Source: Komagataeibacter intermedius TF2 (GTDB taxonomy: Bacteria > Pseudomonadota > Alphaproteobacteria > Acetobacterales > Acetobacteraceae). Taken from it: a stretch of DNA of 64,000 nucleotides. Below the pieces are notes generated by a model, which saw only the letters and a list, made by a program, of their open reading frames with translations, made no database searches and had not been told where the DNA came from. The stretch is taken from assembly GCF_000964425.1 (NCBI RefSeq), contig NZ_BANF01000027.1, forward strand, positions 86,471-150,470. The letters are read 5' to 3'. Shown here piece after piece: positions 9,013 to 17,139 of this stretch; positions within the stretch are counted from its first letter, which is position 1, and the number at the start of each line of letters is the position of its first letter. The position numbers and the translations under genes are program-made.

Positions 9013-9034
9013 ATTGTGAACATAAGTTTTCAAT
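9013..9034. promoter_or_regulatory. Imperfect 22-base palindrome, candidate IclR operator
   Basis: Runs from ATTG at 9013 to CAAT at 9034, with a TGAA-N8-TTCA core (9017-9032). Sixteen of 22 positions are symmetric. It lies directly downstream of the IclR gene and 23 bases before the binding-protein ATG. IclR proteins bind palindromes of this size; the assignment is inference. Confidence 0.4.
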
Positions 9035-9056
9035 GTGATCATGGTGGGATGATGTG

Positions 9057-10583
9057 ATGACGGGTTCTCCACGGCGGCTGCGCATTGGTGTGCATTACGA
9101 GCCCTCCAATATTGACCCTCATCTCGGGGCGGCCGAACTCGCACTGCAGATGACGAACGGGGTTTTCGATACGCTCGTCAACAAGACCGTCGAAGGTGAT
9201 TATCTTCCCGGTCTGGCGGACAGTTTTTCAATATCGGACGACCAGTGCCGGTATATTTTTTCCCTTCGCAGGGATGTACGGTTCCACGACGGCACGCCGT
9301 TTGATGCGCAGGCCGTGCAGGCAAGCCTTGACCGGGCGCATGACCCGGCCAACCGCTCCCAGCTGGCCGGCGCCCTGCTGGGTCCCTACCGCCAGACGAA
9401 CATTCTTGACGCGCATACGGTGGAAATCATTCTGGACCAGCCCTATGCCCTGTTCCTGGATGCGCTGAGCCAGGGCTGGCTTGCCCCTGTGTCACCGGCT
9501 TCCATTCGCGCGCTCGGTCCTGATTTCTGCAGGCATCCTGTCGGGACCGGCCCGTTCCGTTTTGAACGCTGGGATTCCGGGGACTGCCTGGTCATCACAC
9601 GCAATGACGATTATGCATGGGCGCCGGCACTGGTCGAAAACAGGGGACCTGCCCATCTGGATGAAATCGTCTTCAAGTTCATTCCTGACGATGGTGCAAG
9701 AACCGAAGCCCTTCTGACCGGCGAGGTCGACGCCATTTTCGCAGCCAATCCGGCCGATGCGGCGGCACTGAGGAACCAGCCGGGGCTGTCCGTCGCCTGC
9801 TGGCCCATACGTGGCGTGCCGGTCAGCCTGATGATGAATACCAAACGGGCGCCAACCGATAATATCCATGTCCGCCAGGCCATTTCCTATGCGCTGGATG
9901 TAGACAGCCTTGTCACGGAAATATTCAGTGGTGAATTTACCCGCGCCTACGGGCCTGTGTCCCAGTATACCCTTGGTTATGAACCCCGGGTCGAAAAACT
10001 GTATCACCACGATATTGAAAAGGCCCGCACCCTGCTGGACGGGGAAGGATGGCTGACCGGCCCGGACCAGTTCCGCCACAAGGATGGCAGGCTGCTGGAC
10101 GTCATCATTTATGTCCTGCCCGTCAATTTCTATCCTGAAATCGGCGCGTATGTGAAAAGACAGCTTGCGAAAGTCGGGATCGCGGTCAGGGTCGAACTAT
10201 GTGATGCCCGGACATGGATCAGGGCGGGCATGGATGGCGCCCATAACCTGATCCCGCAGGGCAAATATGCCAGTTCGTCCCAGCTGCTCAGTTTTGTCTA
10301 TCATTCACGGCAGAGCGGCCAGAACGGATATGGCTGGAGCAAGCGGGACGCTTCGGATTTTACCGTCATCGATAAACTGATTGATTCAGCGGAAACCTGC
10401 ATAAAACCGGAAGACTACGTTCCGATTTTCAAGCAGGTCCAGATGGAAGTCATGGAAGCCGCCCTGTGCATTCCGGTCCATTGCAATACAAACATCGTGT
10501 CCCACAAGAACAGCGTGACGGGGTTCAGGTTTGACGCTATCGGCGCCTACCCGCTTTTTCACGATACCAACATAACCCCCTAA
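9057..10583 (+). CDS. ABC-type extracellular solute-binding protein (family 5) without signal peptide
   Basis: 508 residues. Family 5 (dipeptide/nickel type) features: N-terminal RIGVHYEPSNIDPHL, FDTLVNKTVEGDYLPGLADS, FSLRRDVRFHDGTPFDAQAV, GTGPFRFERWDSGDCL and VRQAISYALDVDSLV. The frame is closed by a stop at 9036-9038, so the only starts are GTG 9054 and ATG 9057. Both give a charged N-terminus (MTGSPRRLRIG) with no secretion or lipoprotein signal. No ABC permease or ATPase gene occurs in the window. It therefore looks like a cytoplasmic binding protein or a degraded transport component, possibly a substrate carrier or sensor for the following carbamoyltransferase genes. Confidence 0.85.
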   Translation: MTGSPRRLRIGVHYEPSNIDPHLGAAELALQMTNGVFDTLVNKTVEGDYLPGLADSFSISDDQCRYIFSLRRDVRFHDGTPFDAQAVQASLDRAHDPANRSQLAGALLGPYRQTNILDAHTVEIILDQPYALFLDALSQGWLAPVSPASIRALGPDFCRHPVGTGPFRFERWDSGDCLVITRNDDYAWAPALVENRGPAHLDEIVFKFIPDDGARTEALLTGEVDAIFAANPADAAALRNQPGLSVACWPIRGVPVSLMMNTKRAPTDNIHVRQAISYALDVDSLVTEIFSGEFTRAYGPVSQYTLGYEPRVEKLYHHDIEKARTLLDGEGWLTGPDQFRHKDGRLLDVIIYVLPVNFYPEIGAYVKRQLAKVGIAVRVELCDARTWIRAGMDGAHNLIPQGKYASSSQLLSFVYHSRQSGQNGYGWSKRDASDFTVIDKLIDSAETCIKPEDYVPIFKQVQMEVMEAALCIPVHCNTNIVSHKNSVTGFRFDAIGAYPLFHDTNITP

Positions 10584-10596
10584 GGAGCAGCGGCCA

Positions 10597-12138
10597 ATGC
10601 CATCGCGCATAGTTGTTCGTCCACGTGAATACCATGATTCCGTCAGGCTCATGCGCCTTTCCCAGCTTCTGCGCAAGGAAGCGGGCGTGTCTGAAGCCAT
10701 GATCATGATGGCGACCCCCAATAACAGGAAAATACTCGACACCACGGGTTTCTGTTCCGAACAGGCGCGGAATGCAAATCCCGAAGACCTGATCGTGGCG
10801 GTGACGGCCCAGACGGAAGAAGAAGCCGACGCCGCCATTGCGACAGCAATCCATATGCTGCAGAAAAATATGGAAAATGCAGGGAATGCCGTTCAGGCCG
10901 GCACGCTGGATGAAGCGATTTCACTGCATCCGGACATCAACTTCGCCTGCATTTCCGTTCCTGGCTCCTTCGCCGCTGACGAAGCGGAACAGGCGCTGGA
11001 GCGGGGGCTGAATGTCTTCCTATTCAGTGACAACGTCACGATTGAAGATGAAAAGCGCCTCAAGCAAACAGCCCTGAAACAGAACAGGCTGCTCATGGGG
11101 CCAGACTGCGGCACCGCGATCATCAACGGCGCCGCCATCGGCTTCGCCAACGCCGTCGCACGTGGTCCCGTCGGGATCGTGGCCGCGTCCGGCACTGGCG
11201 CACAGGAAATATCCAGCCTGCTGGACTGGATGGATGTCGGCATAAGCCACATCATCGGCACGGGTGGCCGTGACCTGCATCAGGATATCGGGGGGGCAAC
11301 AATGTGCCAGGCCCTCGAACTGATGGCGCAGGACCCGCAGACGGACATTATTGTCGTGACGTCCAAGCCGCCTTCGGCCATCGCGCAGGACCGTGTCTTT
11401 GCGACCACCGCCAGGATTGGCAAGCCGATCATTTTCAATTTCCTTGGCGCGACCCCGCCTGCCGATGCAGCGGGCGCGGAATTCTGCGCGACGCTGGCGG
11501 AAACGGCACTGGCAACCGCGCGGCATGTCAGACCGGAAGCCACCCTGCCCTGCGCCCCGCAGGCGGACAGGGACGACTTCATCCGCAATGCGCTCGACAC
11601 CAGAACGCCTGTTCAGCGCTATGTCCGCGGCCTGTATGCGGGTGGGACGCTCTGTTATGAAGCGCTTCTCCTGCTGGGGGATATTCCGGGCGGGGTCTAT
11701 TCCAACCTCAAGCACGACAGCCATGCCCTGACGGATATATTTACCAGCCAGGGTCATACCGTGATCGACATGGGGGACGACGCCTATACGCAGGGCCGTG
11801 CCCATCCCATGATCGATCCCGGCCTGCGGAACCAGCGGATATTGCATGAAGCCGCGGACCCCGAAGTCGCACTTCTGCTGCTTGATCTTGTCATCGGCTA
11901 CGGCGCGCAGGACAACCCGGCGCGCAATCTGGCTGAAATCCTGCACACAGCGCGCAATATCGCCGGACAGGACGGACGTAGCCTGCCGGTCATCGTGACC
12001 ATCTGCGGGACCAGGCATGATATCCAGAACTACAGTGACCAGGTTGAACAGCTTGAGCAGGCAGGTGTCATGGTGACACGCAGCAATGCAGAGGCCGTTA
12101 CTTTGGCAAAGCGTTATGTTGAGGCAATCAATGTCTGA
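10597..12138 (+). CDS. fdrA: FdrA family protein (AllF-like, acyl-CoA synthetase fold), oxamate carbamoyltransferase subunit
   Basis: 513 residues; ATG 10597 has TAAGGAG upstream. The fold is that of succinyl-CoA synthetase: Rossmann-type N-terminal part (MGPDCGTAIINGAAIGFAN, GIVAASGTGAQEISSLLDWMDVGISHIIGTGGRDL, SKPPS near residue 255) and a C-terminal lobe with LYAGGTLCYEALLLL and GRAHPMIDPGLRNQRI. In E. coli the homologue is a subunit of the AllFGH oxamate carbamoyltransferase. It starts 13 bases after the binding-protein gene and leads into the DUF1116 genes. True CoA-ligase activity is unlikely in this family. Confidence 0.88.
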   Translation: MPSRIVVRPREYHDSVRLMRLSQLLRKEAGVSEAMIMMATPNNRKILDTTGFCSEQARNANPEDLIVAVTAQTEEEADAAIATAIHMLQKNMENAGNAVQAGTLDEAISLHPDINFACISVPGSFAADEAEQALERGLNVFLFSDNVTIEDEKRLKQTALKQNRLLMGPDCGTAIINGAAIGFANAVARGPVGIVAASGTGAQEISSLLDWMDVGISHIIGTGGRDLHQDIGGATMCQALELMAQDPQTDIIVVTSKPPSAIAQDRVFATTARIGKPIIFNFLGATPPADAAGAEFCATLAETALATARHVRPEATLPCAPQADRDDFIRNALDTRTPVQRYVRGLYAGGTLCYEALLLLGDIPGGVYSNLKHDSHALTDIFTSQGHTVIDMGDDAYTQGRAHPMIDPGLRNQRILHEAADPEVALLLLDLVIGYGAQDNPARNLAEILHTARNIAGQDGRSLPVIVTICGTRHDIQNYSDQVEQLEQAGVMVTRSNAEAVTLAKRYVEAINV

Positions 12139-12307
12139 AAATCCCAATCCACTGCTTTCCGGCGCCCCCCTTCATATCGCCAATATTGGTATCGAACTGA
12201 TCGGCGAAAATCTGGAACGGCAGGACGTCAAGGTGGTTCAGGTCCGCTGGCTTCCCCCGGTCAGGCATGACGCAGAACTGACAGCCCTGCTTGATACGTT
12301 GCTCTGA
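12131..12307 (+). CDS. Small orphan module of the AllG/FdrA family (58 residues)
   Basis: ATG 12131 overlaps the end of fdrA by eight bases. The product begins MSENPNPLLSGAPLHIANIG and contains IANIGIELIGENLERQDVKVVQVRWLPP. From memory of the family, the pattern INxGxxxFxxxLxxQxVxVVxVxWxPP is a short segment at the N-terminus of longer DUF1116 proteins (YahG type). Here it is a free-standing gene between fdrA and the first DUF1116 gene, which lacks that segment. It probably completes the multisubunit enzyme. Tight spacing on both sides supports translation. Confidence 0.7.
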   Translation: MSENPNPLLSGAPLHIANIGIELIGENLERQDVKVVQVRWLPPVRHDAELTALLDTLL

Positions 12308-12328
12308 CAGCGACCACGGAGAACAGAT

Positions 12329-13594
12329 ATGGTAGATATCAAGACCCGCATCGAAACGGCCAATGCCCGGACGATTGAAATCATGCGTACCGGCACGGCC
12401 CAGCTTGTCGACGTCGGGCCGGCGCTGGAAATCGTACCGGGCATGCAGAAGAACATCATTCTGCATTCCGGTCCGGCCATTCCATGGCGGGAAATGTGTG
12501 GCCCCCACCGCAACGGCGTCACGGGCGCCGCCCTGTGGGAAGGACTGGCGCAATCCCCCGAAGAGGCATGGCGCAAGCTTGATTCAGGCGAAATCCAGGT
12601 GGCGCCGTGTCACGACTACCTATGCGTCGGCGCTGGGGGAGGAATCATTTCCGCCTCCACCCCCGTGATGGTGGTCGAGAACACGACCTTCGGCAACCGC
12701 GCCTATAGCTGCATTTCGGAAGGGGGCGGCCTGCGCCTGCTGAAATGGGGGTATTATGACGACGCCATCCTGAAAAACCTGTCATGGCAGGCCGAAGTGT
12801 TCGCGCCAGTGTTCCAGAAGGCGCTGCGGGCATCCGGGCCAATTGACATCAAGGCGATCATCTCCCGCGCGGTGGAGATGGGCGACGAATGCCATAACCG
12901 CTCCATTGCGGCGACGCTTCTGTTCCTGAGGGAACTCTACCCCTCACTGCTGACGCTGGACATGCCGGGCGAGGATGTCAGGACTTCCCTGAAATTCCTG
13001 GTGGATTCCGAACATTTCCTCCTGCACGCCATCATGGCGGCGGCCAAGGCGGTGCTGGTGCCAGCCGAACGGATCCCGTACAGCACGATTGTCACGGCCA
13101 TGGCCCGCAACGGGGTGGACTTCGGCATAAAGGTCAGCGCCTTGGGCGATACGTGGTTCACGGCCCCCGCCCGGATGGTGAAAGGGCTCTATTTCCGTGC
13201 GGAATGGGATGATAACTGCGCGGCACCCGATCTGGGGGACAGCGCCATTACCGAAACCGTCGGACTGGGCGGATTCATTCAGCCCTGCGCACCTACCGTC
13301 ACCCAGTTCGTTCAGGGCAACATCCACTCCGCAATCGGCAATACGCGCAAAATGCAGGAAATATGCGCCAGCACCAATCCTGATGTCCGTATCCCGGTCA
13401 TGGATTTCACGCCCGGCCCGATCGGTATTGACATCCGCAAGGTTGTCCGGACCGGCATTACTCCCCTGCTGGATACCGCCATCACCCACAAGGATGGCGG
13501 CCTGATTGGCGCAGGCGAAGTGCATGCCCCCCTGGAATGTTTCGAAAAGGCGCTCAGGGCGTTCGGTCAGCAGCTGGAAGGCATGTCGGCATGA
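12329..13594 (+). CDS. allG: DUF1116 protein, AllG-like subunit (paralogue 1)
   Basis: 421 residues. Starts MVDIKTRIETANARTIEIMR and carries DUF1116 blocks: PALEIVPGM, ILHSGPAIPWREMCGPHRNGV, APCHDYLCVGAGGGIISASTPVMVV, RAVEMGDECHNRSIAATLL, TMARNGVDFGIKVSALGD-like region and DFTPGPIGIDIRKVVRTGITPLLDTAI. YlbE, the E. coli homogue, is a subunit of oxamate carbamoyltransferase. It lies 21 bases after the 58-residue module, and its stop overlaps the start of a second copy (ATGA). Confidence 0.87.
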   Translation: MVDIKTRIETANARTIEIMRTGTAQLVDVGPALEIVPGMQKNIILHSGPAIPWREMCGPHRNGVTGAALWEGLAQSPEEAWRKLDSGEIQVAPCHDYLCVGAGGGIISASTPVMVVENTTFGNRAYSCISEGGGLRLLKWGYYDDAILKNLSWQAEVFAPVFQKALRASGPIDIKAIISRAVEMGDECHNRSIAATLLFLRELYPSLLTLDMPGEDVRTSLKFLVDSEHFLLHAIMAAAKAVLVPAERIPYSTIVTAMARNGVDFGIKVSALGDTWFTAPARMVKGLYFRAEWDDNCAAPDLGDSAITETVGLGGFIQPCAPTVTQFVQGNIHSAIGNTRKMQEICASTNPDVRIPVMDFTPGPIGIDIRKVVRTGITPLLDTAITHKDGGLIGAGEVHAPLECFEKALRAFGQQLEGMSA

Positions 13595-14850
13595 CACTGA
13601 AGGAAAAAATCGAAGCCGCCAACCAGGAAGCATTTTCCCGGCTGCACCTTGCAAAACCGGTCTGGGTAGATGTCAGGCCAGCCATTGACGCACTTCCGGG
13701 CATGACCCGTTCGACCATCCTGCATGCGGGGCCACCGATTGACTGGAACCGCATGTGCCCGCCCCAGAAAATGGGCGTGGTACAGGGAATCCTGCATGAA
13801 GGGCTGGCTGAAACGGAACAGGCTGCCGAGGCGCTGATCGCCTCCGGGGCCGTTACGGTCGCGCCCTGTCATGAATATGGCGCGGTCGGGGGCATGGCGG
13901 GCATCACGACAGCCTCCAGCCCCCTTGCCGTGGTCCATGACCCGGTCCATGACAGCTGGGGGTACTCCCAGCTGTTCCAGGGACCGGCGACCGGGCTGCA
14001 GGACCGGGCCGATTACAACCGCGAAGCCCGCAGGCGGTGGACATGGCTGGAACAGGTCTTTGGCCCCACGCTTGCGGCCGCCGTCCGCGCAACCCCTGGC
14101 ATTCCCGTCAAGCCGGTCATGGCCCGCGCGCTGGAAATGGGCGATGAATGCCATAACCGCAACAGTGCCGGCAGCAGCGTGATCCTGAACGCCCTGATCA
14201 TGGCGCTATATGATACATGCAAGGATCATGGCAGACTGCGCGAGATACTGGCTTACCTGAAAATCAATGACCAGTTCTCCCTGTGTGTCTCCATGGCGGC
14301 GGCCAAGGCCATGGCCAACGCCGTGGGAGGGATCGAGTATAGTACGGTTGTGTCCGCCATGTGCCGCAATGGCGTTGATTTTGGCATAAAGATCAGTGGC
14401 ATGGGGGATCGCTGGTATACCGCGCCCGCCAACCGCATCCACGGGCTTTATTTCTCATCCGAATGGACCGATGCGGATGCCGTGCCCGATATCGGGGACA
14501 GCAGCATCATGGAAACCATCGGGCTTGGTGGTCATGTGCAGGCGGCCGCCCCGGTGCTGCAGCAGTTTGTGGACGGCTCATTCGCCCATGCCCAGTCCGT
14601 CGTGCACAAGATGGAGCAGATTACTGTCGGCGCCCTGAAGGAGTTCAAGATCACGACCATGGACTTTATCGGCGCACCCGCCGGTATCGACATACGCAAG
14701 GTCATGAAGACCGGCATCACCCCGGTCATAGATACGGCGATTGCCCATCGGCAGGGCGGCGTGGTCGGCGCGGGACAGACCACGGCCCCCATGGGATGCT
14801 TTGCCGAAGCACTCCGGGATTTTGGCCGACGTTATACGCAAACAGCCTGA
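13591..14850 (+). CDS. allG: DUF1116 protein, AllG-like subunit (paralogue 2)
   Basis: 419 residues from ATG 13591, inside an ATGA overlap with the preceding paralogue; this start gives MTLKEKIEAANQEAF, the usual family N-terminus. The blocks match paralogue 1 in order (ILHAGPPIDWNRMCPPQKMGV, APCHEYGAVGGMAGITTASSPLAVV, RALEMGDECHNRNSAG, CRNGVDFGIKISGMGD, DFIGAPAGIDIRKVMKTGITPVIDTAI), but the sequences differ clearly, so the duplication is old. They may form a heteromeric AllG pair or serve two substrates. Last gene of the run; a hairpin overlaps its stop. Confidence 0.87.
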   Translation: MTLKEKIEAANQEAFSRLHLAKPVWVDVRPAIDALPGMTRSTILHAGPPIDWNRMCPPQKMGVVQGILHEGLAETEQAAEALIASGAVTVAPCHEYGAVGGMAGITTASSPLAVVHDPVHDSWGYSQLFQGPATGLQDRADYNREARRRWTWLEQVFGPTLAAAVRATPGIPVKPVMARALEMGDECHNRNSAGSSVILNALIMALYDTCKDHGRLREILAYLKINDQFSLCVSMAAAKAMANAVGGIEYSTVVSAMCRNGVDFGIKISGMGDRWYTAPANRIHGLYFSSEWTDADAVPDIGDSSIMETIGLGGHVQAAAPVLQQFVDGSFAHAQSVVHKMEQITVGALKEFKITTMDFIGAPAGIDIRKVMKTGITPVIDTAIAHRQGGVVGAGQTTAPMGCFAEALRDFGRRYTQTA

Positions 14851-14865
14851 AAGGGGCTGTTTGCG
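14837..14865. terminator. Strong hairpin between convergent allG2 and the GGT-like gene
   Basis: Perfect 11-base stem CGCAAACAGCC (14837-14847) / GGCTGTTTGCG (14855-14865), loop of seven. The stop codon of allG2 (14848-14850) lies in the loop. No U-tract. Its place between two convergent operons suggests a bidirectional terminator. Confidence 0.6.
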
Positions 14866-14890
14866 GAAAATCCGCCGGGCCGCAGCGGGG

Positions 14891-16384
14891 TCATATGACC
14901 CCGGCCCAGTTTTCTCGCCGCCAGTCGCCTACAGCATAAGGCATGCCTGCCCTGTCCACCCCGGCACAGGCGATGGCGCCAAAACACATTGCCCCGTCCG
15001 CCATCGGTTCGATGACATGCCCCATCCCGGCCAGGGCGGATCGGGCAGGATGCCTGTGTTCCATCAGCAGTTTACCCGCCTGACTGCGCCACCGGGGGGC
15101 GGCAATGGCAGTTGCCAGGTCTTCCCCGCGCCGGATGATACGGTCAATGAACTGCAGAAGGGTCTGGACCTGCCCATCAGCCCCCGGCGTCGCAATGGCA
15201 AGCGTGCCACGGTCCGTCCGCAACAGGGCTGGTGCCAGCGTATGGACCGGCCTTTTACCCGGTGCATAGGAATTGGCACCCTGTGTAAAACCGCCCGCCC
15301 TGTTGTTCAGGAAAATGCCCAGTTCGGGAACGAAAACACACGACCCGAAATCATCAAACACGCTGACAAGGGAAGATACCGCCATTCCCTGCGCATCGGT
15401 CACGCAGACGCCCGCGGTATGCAGGTACCCACGCGGGCCACCACGGTTTGCGGCGCGGGATACGTCAATCTCCAGCGGCTGATCCAGCAGCGCCATTCCT
15501 TCAAACGCGCGGTCGCGACAGGCAAAGGAAGCTTCGGTCAGTTCAACGGCAATGTGTTCCGCCGCAATATCATCGGCCGGCTGGAAATTCGCGAAATTGT
15601 TCAGGACCATTCCCAGCAGCACGCCCTGCGTCGGCGGTGGCTGGAGAAAAACGTCCACTCCATTATGGTTGACCTGCAGGGGATCGGTCAGCCCTGTCTG
15701 GTGAACGGCCATGTCATTCAGGTCAAGTGCGCCGCCCAGCGCGCGGACGCGGCTGACAATGGCGCGGGCCATGTCCCCTGTATAGAAACACGCAGGCCCC
15801 GTGCGGGCGAAAGCACGCAGCACTTCGGCCAGTTGCGGCTGGACATGTTTTTCACCTGCCTTCACATGCCGCCATGGGCACGCGGCAGATCCGTTCTGTC
15901 GCAGGCGTTCATCATGCCCCGCAAGGGTCCTGCCCAGACAGGCGGAGACCTCAAACCCGTTTTGCGCGATCAGCGTGGCGCGTTTCAGGCACGCTTCCAG
16001 CGGCAGGACGCCCCACCTGTCATGCATGACGGACCATGCGCCCGGCAGGCCCGGCACCGTGATGCTGTTCGCCCCGTCAATCGCGCAGTCATGACCGGAT
16101 GCGGGGGCCGCCCCGGCACCGCTTATGGCCTTTACCGACTGACTGTCATCGATAATCGCGAACAGATCCCCCCCGATGCCACATGCATCGGGGGAAACCA
16201 CGCAGAGAACGGCCTGCGCGGCGATGGCCGCATCCACGGCCGATCCCCCCTGCCCCAGTATTTCCTGTCCCGCCGCCACCGCCAGGGGATGGGCCGCGGA
16301 CACCGCGCCCGTACAGCCTGAAAGGACGGGCATGACCGGTGACGAATAGCCATCGGCAACCCGCCAGTGCGAACCTGTTGTCAT
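14891..16384 (-). CDS. Gamma-glutamyltransferase-family Ntn hydrolase, possibly oxamate amidohydrolase (HpxW-like)
   Basis: 497 residues. Conserved blocks: ACGIGGDLFAI, GANSITVPGLPGAW, QPPPTQGVLLG, catalytic nucleophile Thr323 in GYLHTAGVCVTD (self-cleavage expected before it), then NNRAGGFTQGA and SYAPGKRPVHTLAPALL. The last block (APGKRPxHTLxPAL) is typical of the HpxW/YwrD branch, which includes oxamate amidohydrolase of Klebsiella, rather than classical GGT. No signal peptide is visible, so probably cytoplasmic. Two roles fit: oxamate to oxalate plus ammonia, next to the AllFGH-type genes, or hydrolysis of a gamma-glutamyl amide made by the ligase at 31869. Last gene of a nine-gene minus-strand run; abuts the SDR gene. 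Confidence 0.82.
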   Translation of the reverse strand: MTTGSHWRVADGYSSPVMPVLSGCTGAVSAAHPLAVAAGQEILGQGGSAVDAAIAAQAVLCVVSPDACGIGGDLFAIIDDSQSVKAISGAGAAPASGHDCAIDGANSITVPGLPGAWSVMHDRWGVLPLEACLKRATLIAQNGFEVSACLGRTLAGHDERLRQNGSAACPWRHVKAGEKHVQPQLAEVLRAFARTGPACFYTGDMARAIVSRVRALGGALDLNDMAVHQTGLTDPLQVNHNGVDVFLQPPPTQGVLLGMVLNNFANFQPADDIAAEHIAVELTEASFACRDRAFEGMALLDQPLEIDVSRAANRGGPRGYLHTAGVCVTDAQGMAVSSLVSVFDDFGSCVFVPELGIFLNNRAGGFTQGANSYAPGKRPVHTLAPALLRTDRGTLAIATPGADGQVQTLLQFIDRIIRRGEDLATAIAAPRWRSQAGKLLMEHRHPARSALAGMGHVIEPMADGAMCFGAIACAGVDRAGMPYAVGDWRRENWAGVI

Positions 16385-17125
16385 TTATACCGCCGTGTAA
16401 CCGCCATCGATGACGATGGACGTACCCGCTATGTACCGCCCTGCTTCCGAACTCAGCAGCAGGATCAGGGATGAAACCTCGTCCGGCACACCGTGTCGGC
16501 CCAGCGGGATCTGCGCATCGATTTCCTTGCGCCGCCCCTGCGGATCCTGCTGGAAGGTCCAGAAGGGATCATTGAACGGCGTGTCGATCCAGCCTGGCAG
16601 GATGCAGTTGATCCGGATGCCCCTGGGGCCAAGTTCCGCAGTCAGGCTACGCGCCAGCCCCGGCAGGGCGGCCTTTGTCGCCTGATAGGCGGACATGCCT
16701 GCATGCCCCTTGATCGCCCCGGTGGAGGACGTGAAGATGATGCTGGGGTTATCGGACGCCGCAAGATGGGGTGCGGCTGCCTGCGTCATGAAGAACGGCA
16801 TCTTGAGATTGAGGTCCGTCGTACGGTCCCACATCTCCTCGGTCCAGTCGGGCAATGTTGCCGACAGCATGAGGGCGGCGGTAATCAGGACGGTATCAAG
16901 CCCGCCAAACTGCCGGACTGCGGTCTCCACCACTTCCCTGGCCACACCTGGCGCGCCAAGGTCGCGCTGCATGAACATGCAGGCTCCCTTTCCCGGCTCA
17001 TCCGCCACGGCCTGCGCCTGTTCACGATGGTCGACAAGGACGACATTATCCCCGCGTTCGCGAAACTTCCTTACGCTTGCCAGCCCGATACCTGTCGCAC
17101 CGCCAGCAACGATTACGGTTCCCAT
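16385..17125 (-). CDS. Short-chain dehydrogenase/reductase (SDR)
   Basis: 246 residues from the ATG at 17125, preceded by AAGGAGAACAG; the frame extends further upstream, but that part is unrelated sequence. Classical SDR motifs: VAGGATGIGLA (TGxxxGxG type, about residues 6-16), catalytic Ser and YxxxK in SAYQATKAALPGLARSL, and PGWIDTPF; the C-terminus SIVIDGGYTAV is standard. NAD is likely (an acidic VLVDHRE after beta-2). It lies in the P450/hydantoinase operon, 14 bases after the P450 stop, and probably oxidises an alcohol made by the oxygenase or esterase steps. Confidence 0.88.
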   Translation of the reverse strand: MGTVIVAGGATGIGLASVRKFRERGDNVVLVDHREQAQAVADEPGKGACMFMQRDLGAPGVAREVVETAVRQFGGLDTVLITAALMLSATLPDWTEEMWDRTTDLNLKMPFFMTQAAAPHLAASDNPSIIFTSSTGAIKGHAGMSAYQATKAALPGLARSLTAELGPRGIRINCILPGWIDTPFNDPFWTFQQDPQGRRKEIDAQIPLGRHGVPDEVSSLILLLSSEAGRYIAGTSIVIDGGYTAV

Positions 17126-17139
17126 TTTATCTGTTCTCC

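Noticed and set aside
14741..16321. 526-codon plus-strand open frame opposite the GGT-like gene
   Set aside because: Overlaps the end of allG2 and runs antisense to a conserved Ntn hydrolase; composition is typical of a shadow frame.
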